Positions 42,428 to 51,730 of a stretch of DNA of 64,000 nucleotides are shown here, piece by piece (the stretch's first letter is position 1; every line of letters starts with the position of its first letter). Source of the stretch: Spirillospora albida (GTDB lineage Bacteria; Actinomycetota; Actinomycetes; Streptosporangiales; Streptosporangiaceae); the NCBI RefSeq assembly GCF_000718255.1, contig NZ_JOFJ01000009.1:1-64000 (forward strand). Direction: 5' to 3'. Made by a program: the position numbers and the translations under genes. The notes beneath the pieces were generated by a model. The model saw nothing but the letters and a program-made list of their open reading frames with translations, was not told the origin of the DNA and ran no database searches.

Positions 42428-43245
42428 CCATCACGGGAGCGGTGAGCAGGGCGTCGCTGGCCGAGGCGAGGGAGCGGCTCGAGGCGGTCATCCCGTCGGC
42501 CGACCTGGCCCGGCTCGGCGCCGACCTGTTCGCGGTGCTGCACCTGATCGACCGCGAGCACGGCCTGCGGCGGGCGGTCTCCGACCCGGCGCGCAGCGGC
42601 GCCGAGAAGGCGCAGCTCGTCCAGATCCTGCTGGAGGGCAAGGTGACGCCGGCCGCTCTCGGGCTGGTCGCCGACGTCGTCCGGCTGCGCTGGTCGTCCC
42701 CCTCGGAGCTGTCGGACGCGGTGGAGATCCTCGCGGTCACCGCCGAGGCCGCCCGCGCCGAGGCCGACGGGCGCATCGACGACCTGGAGGACGAGCTGTT
42801 CCGGTTCTCCCGCGTCATCGAGGGCGAACCGGACCTGCGCGCGGCCCTCACCGGTCCGGCGCTGCCGGACGAGCGCAAGCTCGGCGTGGTCGAGGCGCTG
42901 CTGGACGGCAAGGTCACGCCGGCCACGCTGACCCTGGTCACCGAGCTGGTGCTGCGTCCGCGAGGCCGTAGCCTGGAAGGCGGGCTCGCCGAGTTCGGCA
43001 AGACCGTCGCCCATCGCCGGCAGCGCCTGGTCGCACTCGTGCGCACGCCGGTCGAGCTGTCCGAGGCGCAGCGCACGCGGCTCGCCGCGGTGCTCGCCGC
43101 CGCGTACGGGCACGAGGTACACCTGAACATCGAACTCGACCCCACCACGGTCGGCGGCCTGTCCGTCCAGATCGGGGACGAGATCATCGACGGCACGATC
43201 GCCGGACGGCTGGACGACGTCCGCCGGCGGCTCGGCGCCGGCTGA
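42424..43245 (+). CDS. atpH: ATP synthase F1 subunit delta
   Basis: 273 aa, longer than the roughly 180 aa of E. coli, as is usual in actinobacteria. The C-terminal region has the classic delta signature (GLSVQIGDEIIDGTIAGRLDDVRR). The extra N-terminal part (first 90 residues) shows a repeat-like relation to residues 110-190 (DGKVTP and EGKVTPA elements), suggesting internal duplication of the helical domain. It joins the stalk to the top of F1. Confidence 0.96.
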   Translation: MTITGAVSRASLAEARERLEAVIPSADLARLGADLFAVLHLIDREHGLRRAVSDPARSGAEKAQLVQILLEGKVTPAALGLVADVVRLRWSSPSELSDAVEILAVTAEAARAEADGRIDDLEDELFRFSRVIEGEPDLRAALTGPALPDERKLGVVEALLDGKVTPATLTLVTELVLRPRGRSLEGGLAEFGKTVAHRRQRLVALVRTPVELSEAQRTRLAAVLAAAYGHEVHLNIELDPTTVGGLSVQIGDEIIDGTIAGRLDDVRRRLGAG

Positions 43246-43286
43246 CCGCCGGCAGAGCTGACCCCAAAGGGAGCAAGAGAGGAATC

Positions 43287-44921
43287 ATGGCGGAGCTGAC
43301 GATCCGTCCGGATGAGATCCGGAACGCGCTGGAGCGCTTCGTCCAGTCGTACGAGCCTGAGGCCGCCGCGCGCGAAGAGGTCGGCACCGTTGTCGATTCC
43401 GGCGACGGTATCGCCCACATCGAGGGGCTTCCCTCCGCGATGGCGAACGAACTCCTGGAGTTCGAGGACGGTACCCGTGGCCTGGCTCTGAACCTGGACG
43501 TGCGCGAGATCGGCGCCGTTGTCCTGGGTGACTTCAGCGGCATCGAGGAGGGCCAGAAGGTCCGCCGGACCGGCGAGGTCCTCTCGGTTCCCGTCGGCGA
43601 CGGCTTCCTCGGCCGCGTCGTGGACGCGCTGGGCAACCCGCTGGACGGCAAGGGCCCGATCGAGAGCACCGAGCGCCGCGCGCTCGAGCTGCAGGCCCCC
43701 ACGGTCGTGCAGCGGCAGTCGGTCGGCGAGCCGCTGCAGACCGGCATCAAGGCCATCGACGCGATGACGCCGATCGGCCGCGGCCAGCGGCAGCTGATCA
43801 TCGGTGACCGGCAGACGGGCAAGACGACCGTCGCCGTGGACACCATCATCAACCAGCGGGAGAACTGGCTCTCCGGCGACGAGAAGAAGCAGGTCCGCTG
43901 CGTCTACGTCGCGGTCGGCCAGAAGGGCTCCACGATCGCGAACGTGCGCCGCGCCCTGGAGGAGTCCGGCGCGCTGGAGTACACGACGATCGTGGCGGCG
44001 CCCGCGTCCGAGCCGGCCGGCTACAAGTACATCGCCCCCTACACCGGGTCCGCGATCGGCCAGCACTGGATGTACCAGGGCAAGCACGTCCTGATCGTCT
44101 TCGACGACCTGTCGAAGCAGGCCGAGGCGTACCGCGCGGTGTCGCTGCTGCTGCGCCGCCCGCCGGGCCGCGAGGCCTACCCCGGTGACGTCTTCTACCT
44201 GCACTCGCGTCTGCTGGAGCGCTGCGCGAAGCTGTCGGACGAGCTGGGCGGCGGCTCGATGACGGGTCTGCCGATCATCGAGACCAAGGGCAACGACGTG
44301 TCGGCGTACATCCCGACGAACGTCATCTCGATCACCGACGGGCAGTGCTTCCTGGAGACGGACCTGTTCAACCAGGGTGTCCGTCCCGCCATCAACGTCG
44401 GTATCTCCGTGTCCCGTGTCGGTGGCTCGGCCCAGGTCAAGGCGATGCGCAAGGTCGCCGGCACGCTGCGCCTCGCGCTGTCCCAGTTCCGCGACCTGGA
44501 GGCGTTCGCCGCCTTCGCGTCCGACCTGGACGCCGCGTCCCGCGCGCAGCTGGAGCGCGGCGCCCGCCTGGTCGAGCTGCTGAAGCAGCCGCAGGGCTCG
44601 CCGTTCCCGGTGGAGAAGGAGGTCGTGTCCGTCTGGGCCGGCACCTCCGGCGAGCTGGACGAGGTGCCCGTCGCGGACATCCGCCGCTTCGAGCAGGAGT
44701 TCCTCGACTACATCGAGCGCGAGGAGGGCGGCCTGCTCACCTCGATCCGGGAGACCGGCCAGCTGTCCGACGACGGCCTCACCGGCCTCAAGAACGCCAT
44801 CGCGGCGTTCAAGAAGGGCTTCCAGACGAGCGAGGGCGAGCTCCTCGGCGCGGACGAGCCCGAGGCGATCGAGGACGAGAGCGCCGGCCAGGAGACGATC
44901 ACCCGCGTCAAGAAGGACTGA
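43287..44921 (+). CDS. atpA: ATP synthase F1 subunit alpha
   Basis: 544 aa. Non-catalytic nucleotide-binding subunit with P-loop GDRQTGKT (about 173-180), VLIVFDDLSKQAEAYR and the arginine finger region SVSRVGGSAQ. A C-terminal extension after about 510 (LGADEPEAIEDESAGQ) is the acidic tail found in actinobacterial alpha subunits; in mycobacteria this extension restrains ATP hydrolysis. Confidence 0.98.
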   Translation: MAELTIRPDEIRNALERFVQSYEPEAAAREEVGTVVDSGDGIAHIEGLPSAMANELLEFEDGTRGLALNLDVREIGAVVLGDFSGIEEGQKVRRTGEVLSVPVGDGFLGRVVDALGNPLDGKGPIESTERRALELQAPTVVQRQSVGEPLQTGIKAIDAMTPIGRGQRQLIIGDRQTGKTTVAVDTIINQRENWLSGDEKKQVRCVYVAVGQKGSTIANVRRALEESGALEYTTIVAAPASEPAGYKYIAPYTGSAIGQHWMYQGKHVLIVFDDLSKQAEAYRAVSLLLRRPPGREAYPGDVFYLHSRLLERCAKLSDELGGGSMTGLPIIETKGNDVSAYIPTNVISITDGQCFLETDLFNQGVRPAINVGISVSRVGGSAQVKAMRKVAGTLRLALSQFRDLEAFAAFASDLDAASRAQLERGARLVELLKQPQGSPFPVEKEVVSVWAGTSGELDEVPVADIRRFEQEFLDYIEREEGGLLTSIRETGQLSDDGLTGLKNAIAAFKKGFQTSEGELLGADEPEAIEDESAGQETITRVKKD

Positions 44922-44927
44922 CGGGTC

Positions 44928-45824
44928 ATGGCCGCACAGCTTCGTCAACTCCGGCAGCAGATCAAGACGGTCAAGTCGACCGCCAAGATCACGCGTGCCC
45001 AGGAGATGATCGCCACGTCGCGGATCGTCAAGGCCCAGCAGGCGGTGGCGGCGTCCAAGCCGTACTCCGACCAGATCACCCAGGCCCTGACGGCGCTGGT
45101 GAGCCACCACGTCGGTATCGACCATCCGCTGCTGCACGAGCAGCCGGCCGACAACCGCAGCGCGGTGCTGATCATCACCAGCGACCGCGGATTCTGCGGC
45201 GCCTACAACGCCAACGTGATCCGCGAGGCGGAGGCGCTGATCCGGTCCCTGCGCGAGCAGGGCCGCGAGCCGGTGCCGTACGTCATCGGCAACAAGGGCA
45301 TCACCTGGTACCGCTTCCGGAACCGGGCGATCGCCGAGGCGTGGCACGGTTTCAGCGACCGGCCGGACTTCCCGAACGCGGAGCGGATCGGCCGGCGGCT
45401 CACGGAGGACTTCCTCAAGACCGACGCCGAGGGCGGGGTCGGGGAGATCCACGTGGTCTACACCGAGTTCGTCTCGATGCTGACCCAGACCGTGCGGGTC
45501 CGGCGGCTGCTGCCGCTGGAGCTGCACGACGGGCACACGGAGACGGTGCCGCCGGCGTACGAGTTCGAGCCGTCCGCCCAGGCCGCGCTGGACCTCCTGC
45601 TGCCCAACTACGTCGAGAGCCGCATCTTCCACATGCTGCTGCAGTCGGCCGCGTCGTTCCAGGCGTCGGTCCGGCGGGCCATGAAGTCGGCGACCGACAA
45701 TGCCAACGAACTGCTCGGGGTCTACACGCGCCAGATGAACCAGGCGCGGCAGGCCGCGATCACCCAGGAAATCAGCGAGATCGTCGGTGGCGCTGACGCG
45801 CTCGCCGATTCTGGCGGGGAGTGA
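44928..45824 (+). CDS. atpG: ATP synthase F1 subunit gamma
   Basis: 298-aa rotor shaft. N-terminal helix QLRQLRQQIKTVKSTAKITRAQEMIA and C-terminal helix ASFQASVRRAMKSATDNANELL form the coiled coil; ITSDRGFCGAYNANVIR is the conserved core. It starts six bases after atpA. Confidence 0.97.
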   Translation: MAAQLRQLRQQIKTVKSTAKITRAQEMIATSRIVKAQQAVAASKPYSDQITQALTALVSHHVGIDHPLLHEQPADNRSAVLIITSDRGFCGAYNANVIREAEALIRSLREQGREPVPYVIGNKGITWYRFRNRAIAEAWHGFSDRPDFPNAERIGRRLTEDFLKTDAEGGVGEIHVVYTEFVSMLTQTVRVRRLLPLELHDGHTETVPPAYEFEPSAQAALDLLLPNYVESRIFHMLLQSAASFQASVRRAMKSATDNANELLGVYTRQMNQARQAAITQEISEIVGGADALADSGGE

Positions 45825-45826
45825 GA

Positions 45827-47257
45827 ATGACTGCTCAGGTAGAGACGGCGACCGCGACGGGACGCGTCGCCCGGGTCATCGGCCCGGTCGTCGACGTGGA
45901 GTTCCCCGCCGACGCCATCCCGGAGATCTACAACGCCCTCAAGGTGCAGGTCGCCTTGGGCGGCGAGGAGAAGACCCTGACCTTCGAGGTCGCCCAGCAC
46001 CTGGGCGACAACATGGTCCGGTGCATCTCCATGCAGCCGACGGACGGCCTCGTCCGCGGCGCCCCGGTGACCGACACCGGCGAGTCGATCTCGGTGCCGG
46101 TCGGCGACGTCACCAAGGGGCACGTGTGGAACGCCCTCGGTGAGGCGCTGGACGCTCCGACGGCCTCCCTGGAGGTCACCGAGCGCTGGGGCATCCACCG
46201 CAAGGCTCCGGCGTTCGACCAGCTGGAGTCGCGGACGGAGATGCTGGAGACCGGCATCAAGGTCATCGACCTGCTGTGCCCGTACGTCAAGGGCGGCAAG
46301 ATCGGCCTGTTCGGCGGCGCGGGTGTGGGCAAGACGGTCCTCATCCAGGAGATGATCCGCCGTGTCGCCCGCAACTTCGGCGGCACCTCGGTCTTCGCCG
46401 GCGTCGGCGAGCGCACCCGTGAGGGCAACGACCTCTGGGTGGAGATGGAGGAGGCGAACGTCCTCAAGGACACCGCCCTCGTCTTCGGCCAGATGGACGA
46501 GCCCCCGGGCACCCGTCTGCGGGTCGCGCTGTCCGCGCTGACGATGGCGGAGTACTTCCGCGACGTCCAGAACCAGGACGTGCTGCTGTTCATCGACAAC
46601 ATCTTCCGGTTCACCCAGGCCGGCTCGGAGGTCTCCACGCTGCTCGGGCGCATGCCGTCCGCGGTGGGCTACCAGCCGACCCTGGCGGACGAGATGGGCG
46701 TGCTCCAGGAGCGGATCACGTCGACGCGCGGCCACTCGATCACCTCGATGCAGGCGATCTACGTGCCCGCCGACGACATCACCGACCCGGCGCCGCACAC
46801 CACGTTCGCGCACCTGGACGCCACCACGACCCTGTCGCGTGGCATCTCCGAGAAGGGCATCTTCCCGGCGGTCGACCCGCTCGACTCCACCTCGCGGATC
46901 ATGGACCCGCAGATCCTGGGGAACGAGCACTACATGGTCGCCCAGGAGGTGATCCGGATCCTGCAGAAGTACAAGGAGCTGCAGGACATCATCGCGATCC
47001 TCGGCATCGACGAGCTCTCCGAAGAGGACAAGGTCACCGTCCAGCGGGCGCGGCGCATCGAGCGCTTCCTGTCGCACCCGATGTACGTGGCCGAGCAGTT
47101 CACCGGCCAGCCCGGTGTGACGGTTCCCAAGGACGAGACGGTCGCGTCGTTCAAGGCCCTCGCGGAGGGCAAGTACGACCACCTGCCCGAGCAGGCGTTC
47201 TTCATGTGCGGTGGCATCGAGGACGTCGAGCGGAAGGCCAAGGAGCTGGAGAAGTAG
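45827..47257 (+). CDS. atpD: ATP synthase F1 subunit beta
   Basis: 476 aa from ATG 45827, with GGGGAG seven bases upstream; GTG 45821 overlapping the atpG stop is an alternative. Catalytic subunit: P-loop GGAGVGKT (about 162-169), catalytic Glu in VGERTREGND, Walker B LLFIDNIFRF and the DELSEED-type lever (here IDELSEEDKVTV). A very strong hairpin follows before atpC. Confidence 0.98.
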   Translation: MTAQVETATATGRVARVIGPVVDVEFPADAIPEIYNALKVQVALGGEEKTLTFEVAQHLGDNMVRCISMQPTDGLVRGAPVTDTGESISVPVGDVTKGHVWNALGEALDAPTASLEVTERWGIHRKAPAFDQLESRTEMLETGIKVIDLLCPYVKGGKIGLFGGAGVGKTVLIQEMIRRVARNFGGTSVFAGVGERTREGNDLWVEMEEANVLKDTALVFGQMDEPPGTRLRVALSALTMAEYFRDVQNQDVLLFIDNIFRFTQAGSEVSTLLGRMPSAVGYQPTLADEMGVLQERITSTRGHSITSMQAIYVPADDITDPAPHTTFAHLDATTTLSRGISEKGIFPAVDPLDSTSRIMDPQILGNEHYMVAQEVIRILQKYKELQDIIAILGIDELSEEDKVTVQRARRIERFLSHPMYVAEQFTGQPGVTVPKDETVASFKALAEGKYDHLPEQAFFMCGGIEDVERKAKELEK

Positions 47258-47261
47258 GCCG

Positions 47262-47300
47262 CCGGCGCGGCCGGGCCCCCGCGGGGCCCGGCCGCGCCGG
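47262..47300 (+). terminator. 18-bp perfect hairpin between atpD and atpC
   Basis: CCGGCGCGGCCGGGCCCC and its exact complement enclose a 3-nt loop (CGC), starting five bases after the atpD stop. It lacks a U tract. It could be a partial terminator or an RNA stabiliser that sets epsilon levels relative to beta, or a block to 3' exonucleases. Confidence 0.65.
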
Positions 47301-47374
47301 TACCTCTCCAGTAGGTGGACCGGGCCGGGGAGCCGTCCAGGGCGGTGTTCCCGGCGGAGTGCGGAGGATGGACA

Positions 47375-47758
47375 GTGGCAACCTTGAAGGTCGGCCTGGT
47401 CTCGCCGGAGCGTGAGATCTGGTCGGGCGAGGCCAAGATGGTGGTCGCGCAGACCATCGAGGGCTCGCTCGGCATCCTGCCGGGGCACGCCCCGGTGCTG
47501 GGCGTCCTGCTGGACGGCAGCGTCGTGAAGATCGAGCCGGCCGACGGCGGCGAGGCGGTCATCGCGATGGTCGGCAGCGGATTCTTCTCCGTCGCCGCGA
47601 ACGAGGTGGCGATCCTGGCCGAGCAGGCCGAGCTGAGCCATGAGGTCGCCGTCGAGGACGCCCGGCAGGCGCTGGAGAACGCGCTCGCCGCCGGCGACGA
47701 CGCGACCGCGGAGCGCCGGGCGCGGGCACGGCTCCGCGCCGCGGGCGTAGAGGCCTGA
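47375..47758 (+). CDS. atpC: ATP synthase F1 subunit epsilon
   Basis: GTG 47375, behind GCGGAGGATGGAC, gives 127 aa. N-terminal beta sandwich (LKVGLVSPEREIWSGEAKMVV, GSLGILPGHAPVLG) and a short two-helix C-terminal domain (EDARQALENALAAG, ATAERRARARLRAAG). It couples rotor to c-ring and inhibits hydrolysis. It is separated from atpD by 117 bp, unusually far for this operon, with the hairpin in between. Confidence 0.96.
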   Translation: MATLKVGLVSPEREIWSGEAKMVVAQTIEGSLGILPGHAPVLGVLLDGSVVKIEPADGGEAVIAMVGSGFFSVAANEVAILAEQAELSHEVAVEDARQALENALAAGDDATAERRARARLRAAGVEA

Positions 47759-47961
47759 GGTCTGCTGCGAGGTGGCCTCGGTGATCGCGCGAACGCGTGA
47801 CCTCGCCGGCGCGGCGATGCCGGAGGCGAGCCGCGCCGGCGTGACCGCGAGGCGATGCCGTGTTCGCCCGGGAGCGGTCACGGAGCGGGCCGCCGGCCGA
47901 GCGCGGCGGGGCGGCTCCGAATCGGCGCGACCGGGCGAGCACAGCGGGCCGGGACGCTGAA

Positions 47962-48423
47962 ATGGGCGGGCACCTGGCGACCGATGCCGGCGGGGTGCTG
48001 GCCGCGATCGTTGCGGCGGTGGTGCTGCTCGGCGGGGCCCTGGCCGTCCGCCGGTGGCTGTTCACGCGCGGCGGCGGCACGGTCGAGTGCAGCCTGCGGG
48101 TGCTTCCGGAGGGTGCGGCGCCCGGTCCCTGGCGCCTCGGCATCGGACGCTACAAGGGCGACCAGCTGCACTGGCACCGCGTGTTCGGTCTTCGCAGACG
48201 GCCCCGGCAGGTGATCCACCGCCGGGGCCTCGTCGTGTCCAACCGGCGGACGCCCGAGTCCGCCGAGGCGGAGGGCCTGCTTCCCGGCGTCTCCATCATC
48301 GAGGTGCGGGACGGCGGCCTCACCGTGGAGCTGGCGATGGGCGCGGCGGCGCTGACGGGGTTCCTGGCCTGGCTGGAGGCGGCGCCGCCGGGTTTCCCCG
48401 TGGATCTTCCCTCGGCGGAGTGA
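47962..48423 (+). CDS. DUF2550 domain membrane-anchored protein
   Basis: 153 aa from ATG 47962. One N-terminal membrane helix (about 10-28) is followed by a cytoplasmic-type domain: TVECSLRVLPEG...PWRLGIGRYKGDQLHWHRVFGLRRRPRQVI, then GVSIIEVRDGGLTVELAMGAAALTGFLAWLEAAPPG. This is the DUF2550 pattern, found directly after atpC across actinobacteria. Function unknown. No strong ribosome site, so translation may depend on the preceding gene or another start. Confidence 0.85.
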   Translation: MGGHLATDAGGVLAAIVAAVVLLGGALAVRRWLFTRGGGTVECSLRVLPEGAAPGPWRLGIGRYKGDQLHWHRVFGLRRRPRQVIHRRGLVVSNRRTPESAEAEGLLPGVSIIEVRDGGLTVELAMGAAALTGFLAWLEAAPPGFPVDLPSAE

Positions 48424-48562
48424 CCGCCCCGTTCCCGGGGTCGTGCACGGGGCGGTAAGGGCGCGGTATGCATAGGTTCTGCCGTCGCCGGTTTCGCTTG
48501 GGGGCGCGGGCGGCGCGGACGAGGATGGGCGGGTCGGCTCCGTTCCGTCCGCTGGAGTGCCC

Positions 48563-49957
48563 GTGCGCAAACTCGTCGCCGTCGCCGCAGTCGCACTGGT
48601 CGTGCTCGGGGGGTCGGCCTCGGCGGGGTCGCCCCGGCCGGAGCTCGCGGGGCTGGTGACGGCCGACGACGTGCGGCGGCATCTCATCGCGTTCCAGGAC
48701 ATCGCCGAACGGCATGGTGGGAGCCGCGCGGCGGGGACGCCGGGCTTCGAGGTGTCGGCGGTCTATGTCGAGCGGCGGCTGCTGGCCGCCGGATACACGC
48801 CGCGCGTGGAGCGGTTCCGGTTCCCGTACTGGCGGGAGAAGGCGTCCGCGTTCCTGGGGCTGGAGCCCGAGCGCCGCTATGCGCGCGGCACCGACTACGC
48901 CACGCTCGGGTACTCGGGGTCGGGTGATGTGACCGCCGAGGTGGAGGCGGTGGACGTCCCCGCCGAGGGCGGTGGTTCCAGCGGCTGCCAGATGAGGGAC
49001 TTCACGGGGTTCGCCGTGGGCGCGGTCGCGCTGCTGCAACGCGGCGGGTGCCTGTTCCGGGCCAAGGCGGTGCGGGCGCGGCGGGCCGGCGCGTCCGCCG
49101 TCGTCGTGTTCAACGGGCCGGGCCGGGAGGGGCCGGTGCGGGGGACGGTCGGCCGCCCGCTCCCCATCCCGGTCATCGGCGCGGCGCGCGAGGTGGGGGT
49201 GGCGCTGGCCGAGGCGGCGCGGCGGAGCCCGGTGCGGGTCCGGGTGCGGGTGAAGGCCGTCAGCGGGACCCGGTCGGGCGCCAACGTCCTTGCGGAGAGG
49301 CAGGGCGGGTCCGGTCCGGTGATCCTCGCGGGCGCCCATCTGGACAGCGCCCCGGGGAGCCCCGGCGTCAACGACAACGCTTCGGGCGCGGCGGCGCTGC
49401 TCGCGGTCGCGCAGCGGCTCACGGCGGTCGGCCCGCTGCGCCGCACGGTGCGTTTCGCCTGGTGGGGCGCCGAGGAGGTGGGGCTGCGGGGATCCCGGCA
49501 CCATGTCGCGGAACTCGGTGCGCAGGCGCGCAGGACGATCGCGCTGAGCCTGAACTTCGACATGCTGGGCTCGCCCAACGGCGTTCGCGGGGTGTACGAC
49601 GGCGACCGCTCGCTCGGGGTCGGGACGCCCGCGCCCGAGGGGTCCGCCGCGATCGAGAGGCTGTTCCGGGAGCATTTCGCATCACGGCACCTGCCGGCCG
49701 CCGAGCAGCCCTTCGACGGGCGGTCCGACTACGGGCCGTTCATCGAGGCCGGCATTCCGGTGGGCGGCCTCACCACAGGCACGGACGGTTCCAAGTCGAA
49801 GGCGGAGGCGAAGGCGTTCGGCGGGACGGCCGGCGAGCCCTTCGACTCCTGCTACCACGTGCCGTGCGACCGTGTGGAGAACGTCGACCGCGCCCTGCTC
49901 GACTCGAACGCCGACGCGATGGCGGCCGTCCTGCAGCGTCTCGCCACTGCGCGGTGA
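48563..49957 (+). CDS. Secreted M28 family zinc aminopeptidase with PA domain
   Basis: 464 aa from GTG 48563 (GGAG six bases upstream; GTG 48557 is an alternative). Signal peptide about 1-22 (VRKLVAVAAVALVVLGGSASA). A protease-associated domain (about 120-225) lies inside the N-terminal half. The two-zinc set is seen: His in GAHLDS, Asp in NDNASG, Glu pair in WWGAEEVGLRGS, Asp in NFDMLGS and His in CYHVPCD, with a Cys pair around the last His as in Streptomyces griseus aminopeptidase. It removes N-terminal residues from peptides outside the cell. It converges on the DUF4097 gene. Confidence 0.95.
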   Translation: MRKLVAVAAVALVVLGGSASAGSPRPELAGLVTADDVRRHLIAFQDIAERHGGSRAAGTPGFEVSAVYVERRLLAAGYTPRVERFRFPYWREKASAFLGLEPERRYARGTDYATLGYSGSGDVTAEVEAVDVPAEGGGSSGCQMRDFTGFAVGAVALLQRGGCLFRAKAVRARRAGASAVVVFNGPGREGPVRGTVGRPLPIPVIGAAREVGVALAEAARRSPVRVRVRVKAVSGTRSGANVLAERQGGSGPVILAGAHLDSAPGSPGVNDNASGAAALLAVAQRLTAVGPLRRTVRFAWWGAEEVGLRGSRHHVAELGAQARRTIALSLNFDMLGSPNGVRGVYDGDRSLGVGTPAPEGSAAIERLFREHFASRHLPAAEQPFDGRSDYGPFIEAGIPVGGLTTGTDGSKSKAEAKAFGGTAGEPFDSCYHVPCDRVENVDRALLDSNADAMAAVLQRLATAR

Positions 49958-49986
49958 CCACCGTCCGGTGGCCACCGCGCCGCCGG

Positions 49987-50910
49987 TCAGGACGCGTCGA
50001 CGCTGACGCTGCCGTCCCCGCTGGTGAGCGTGATGCGGCGGCTCGACCGCGAATCCTGGTGGACGCCGGGGTCGATGTTCCTGGAGCCGCTGTCGGTGCT
50101 GAGGGTGATGGCGTAGCCCGCGCCGCCCGGAACGGAGAGCCGCACGGAGCCGCTGCCGCTGGTGGCCCGCACGTCGTTCGGCGGGTCGGTCAGCGCGAGA
50201 TGGATGTGGCCGTCGCCGGTGCGAGCGGTGAGGCGGGACGCGGTGAAGGTCTCCGCCGTGATCGAGCCGCTGCCGGTCCGCAGCTCCGCCGTGGACGCGC
50301 GGCCGTCGACGGTGATGCCGCCGTCGTGGGTGCGGACGCTCAGCCGGTCGGCGGTGAGGCCGTCCGTGGTGACCGAGCCGCTGCCGGTGCGGAGGTCGGC
50401 GGTCCCGACGCGGCCGGAGACGCGGATGGAGCCGTCGTGCGCGGAGACGGCCAGGGACGTCGCGGTCATGTCCGACGCGTCGATGGAGCCGCTCCCGGAC
50501 GTCAGGGAGACCGTCTTGTAGTGCCCGGACAGCCGGATGGAGCCGTCGCGGTTGTCGACCGCGATCGCCAGGGAGCGCGGCACCTCGACCCGGTAGGAGA
50601 TGCCGCAGGCGGTGCCGAACATGGCCGGGGCGCACGTGGCCGACAGCGACAGCGTCCCGCCCTCGATACTGTGCCGCGCCTTCGGCTTGTTGCGGTCGTT
50701 CGTCCAGCTCAGCCGCTCGCGGACCCTGACGACGCCGGAGTCGGACGCGACGATCTCGACGCGGCCGCCGGGCGAGCGCACCTTGAGCGCGGTCGTTCCC
50801 GGCGCCTCGTAGGACCGGTTCTCGGTGTGCGCCCCGACGCTCACGTTGCCGCAGCCGGCGAGCAGCGCCGCGGCGCACAGCGCCGCCAAGCCCGTCATGA
50901 TCGTCTTCAC
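49987..50910 (-). CDS. DUF4097 family lipoprotein with repeated beta strands
   Basis: 307 aa. The first 20 residues are a lipoprotein signal ending in the lipobox LLAGC. The rest is built of alternating short strands, with SGSGSI and DGSIRVSG-type motifs repeating about every 20 residues (residues 120-290), giving a right-handed beta-helix-like DUF4097 fold. Family function is unknown. A long inverted repeat about 85 bp upstream nearly matches the one before the NarL-type kinase gene, suggesting control by that two-component system. Confidence 0.88.
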   Translation of the reverse strand: MKTIMTGLAALCAAALLAGCGNVSVGAHTENRSYEAPGTTALKVRSPGGRVEIVASDSGVVRVRERLSWTNDRNKPKARHSIEGGTLSLSATCAPAMFGTACGISYRVEVPRSLAIAVDNRDGSIRLSGHYKTVSLTSGSGSIDASDMTATSLAVSAHDGSIRVSGRVGTADLRTGSGSVTTDGLTADRLSVRTHDGGITVDGRASTAELRTGSGSITAETFTASRLTARTGDGHIHLALTDPPNDVRATSGSGSVRLSVPGGAGYAITLSTDSGSRNIDPGVHQDSRSSRRITLTSGDGSVSVDAS

Positions 50911-50994
50911 GTCTCGCCTCTCGTCCTCGCACCCGTGCAGGTATCAGCCTGCTCCGGGACGCAGGGGGCCGCCAGGAGGAGGGCCAGTGTCTTC

Positions 50995-51015
50995 GGGGTG
51001 GGGCTAACCCCACCC
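50995..51015 (-). promoter_or_regulatory. Inverted-repeat operator upstream of the DUF4097 gene
   Basis: On the reverse strand, GGTGGGGTTAGCCCCACC: arms GGTGGGG and CCCCACC around TTAG. It starts right after the stop of the adenosyltransferase gene and lies about 85 bp before the DUF4097 ATG. It matches the site at 27616 at all but one of 20 positions. It could also act as the terminator of the upstream gene. Confidence 0.65.
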
Positions 51016-51642
51016 TCAGCGCTCACCGCCGGGCTTCCACAGGACGTCGCCCCGCTCGGCGTTCGCGACCCGGCAGAGGATGAACAGCAGGTCGGAGAGC
51101 CGGTTCAGGTACCGGGCGGTCAACGGGTTGACGCCGCCCGCGGGCGCGTCCGGATCGCCCGGGGCCGCCGCGCCGTGCGCCTCGACCGCCGCCCACGCGG
51201 ACCGCTCGGCGCGCCGCGAGACCGTCCGCGCGACGTGCAGGAGCGCCGCGCCGGGCGTGCCGCCGGGCAGGATGAAGCTGCGGAGGGTCGGCAGCGCGGC
51301 GTTGTGCTCGTCGCAGGCCGCCTCCAGTCGGTCGACATAGGACGCGTCGACGCGCAGCGGCGGGTACCGCGGGTCGGGCACGACCGGCGCGCACAGGTCG
51401 GCGCCGACGTCGAAGAGGTCGTTCTGGACGCGGAGCAGCAGCGTCGCGACGTCGGCGGGCAGGGCGCCGAGCGCGAGGGCGGCGCCGATCGCGGCGTTGG
51501 CCTCCTCGACGTCGGCGTAGGCGGCGAGCCGCGGATCGGTCTTGCGGGTGCGGGACGCGTCGCCCAGCGCGGTCGTGCCGTCGTCGCCCGTCCGGGTGTA
51601 GATCCGGGAGAGGACGACCGGGTTCTCCCTGTTCTTCGCCAT
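51016..51642 (-). CDS. Cob(I)yrinic acid a,c-diamide / cob(I)alamin adenosyltransferase, PduO type
   Basis: Start taken at ATG 51642 after AAGGTGG (208 aa); GTG 51651 overlaps that site. PduO-type five-helix bundle: the N-terminal ATP loop YTRTGDDGTTALGD, then DPRLAAYADVEEANAAIG, the RSFILPGG segment and the C-terminal NRLSDLLFILCR. It transfers the adenosyl group of ATP to cobalamin. Its neighbourhood downstream of the ATP synthase operon is conserved (the mycobacterial Rv1314c position). Divergent from the GMC oxidoreductase gene. Confidence 0.95.
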   Translation of the reverse strand: MAKNRENPVVLSRIYTRTGDDGTTALGDASRTRKTDPRLAAYADVEEANAAIGAALALGALPADVATLLLRVQNDLFDVGADLCAPVVPDPRYPPLRVDASYVDRLEAACDEHNAALPTLRSFILPGGTPGAALLHVARTVSRRAERSAWAAVEAHGAAAPGDPDAPAGGVNPLTARYLNRLSDLLFILCRVANAERGDVLWKPGGER

Positions 51643-51730
51643 GTCGGCCACCTTAACGCGACCGCTTTCCGAAAGTCGTTCGGTAGTGTTCGTCCTACCT
51701 CGTATGGCCCGGACGACTGCGGAGGCCGCC

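Noticed and set aside
50995..51015. Treating the inverted repeat only as the terminator of the adenosyltransferase gene
   Set aside because: Its near-identity to the site upstream of the NarL-type kinase gene, at the same distance from a start codon, is better explained as an operator. A double role remains possible.
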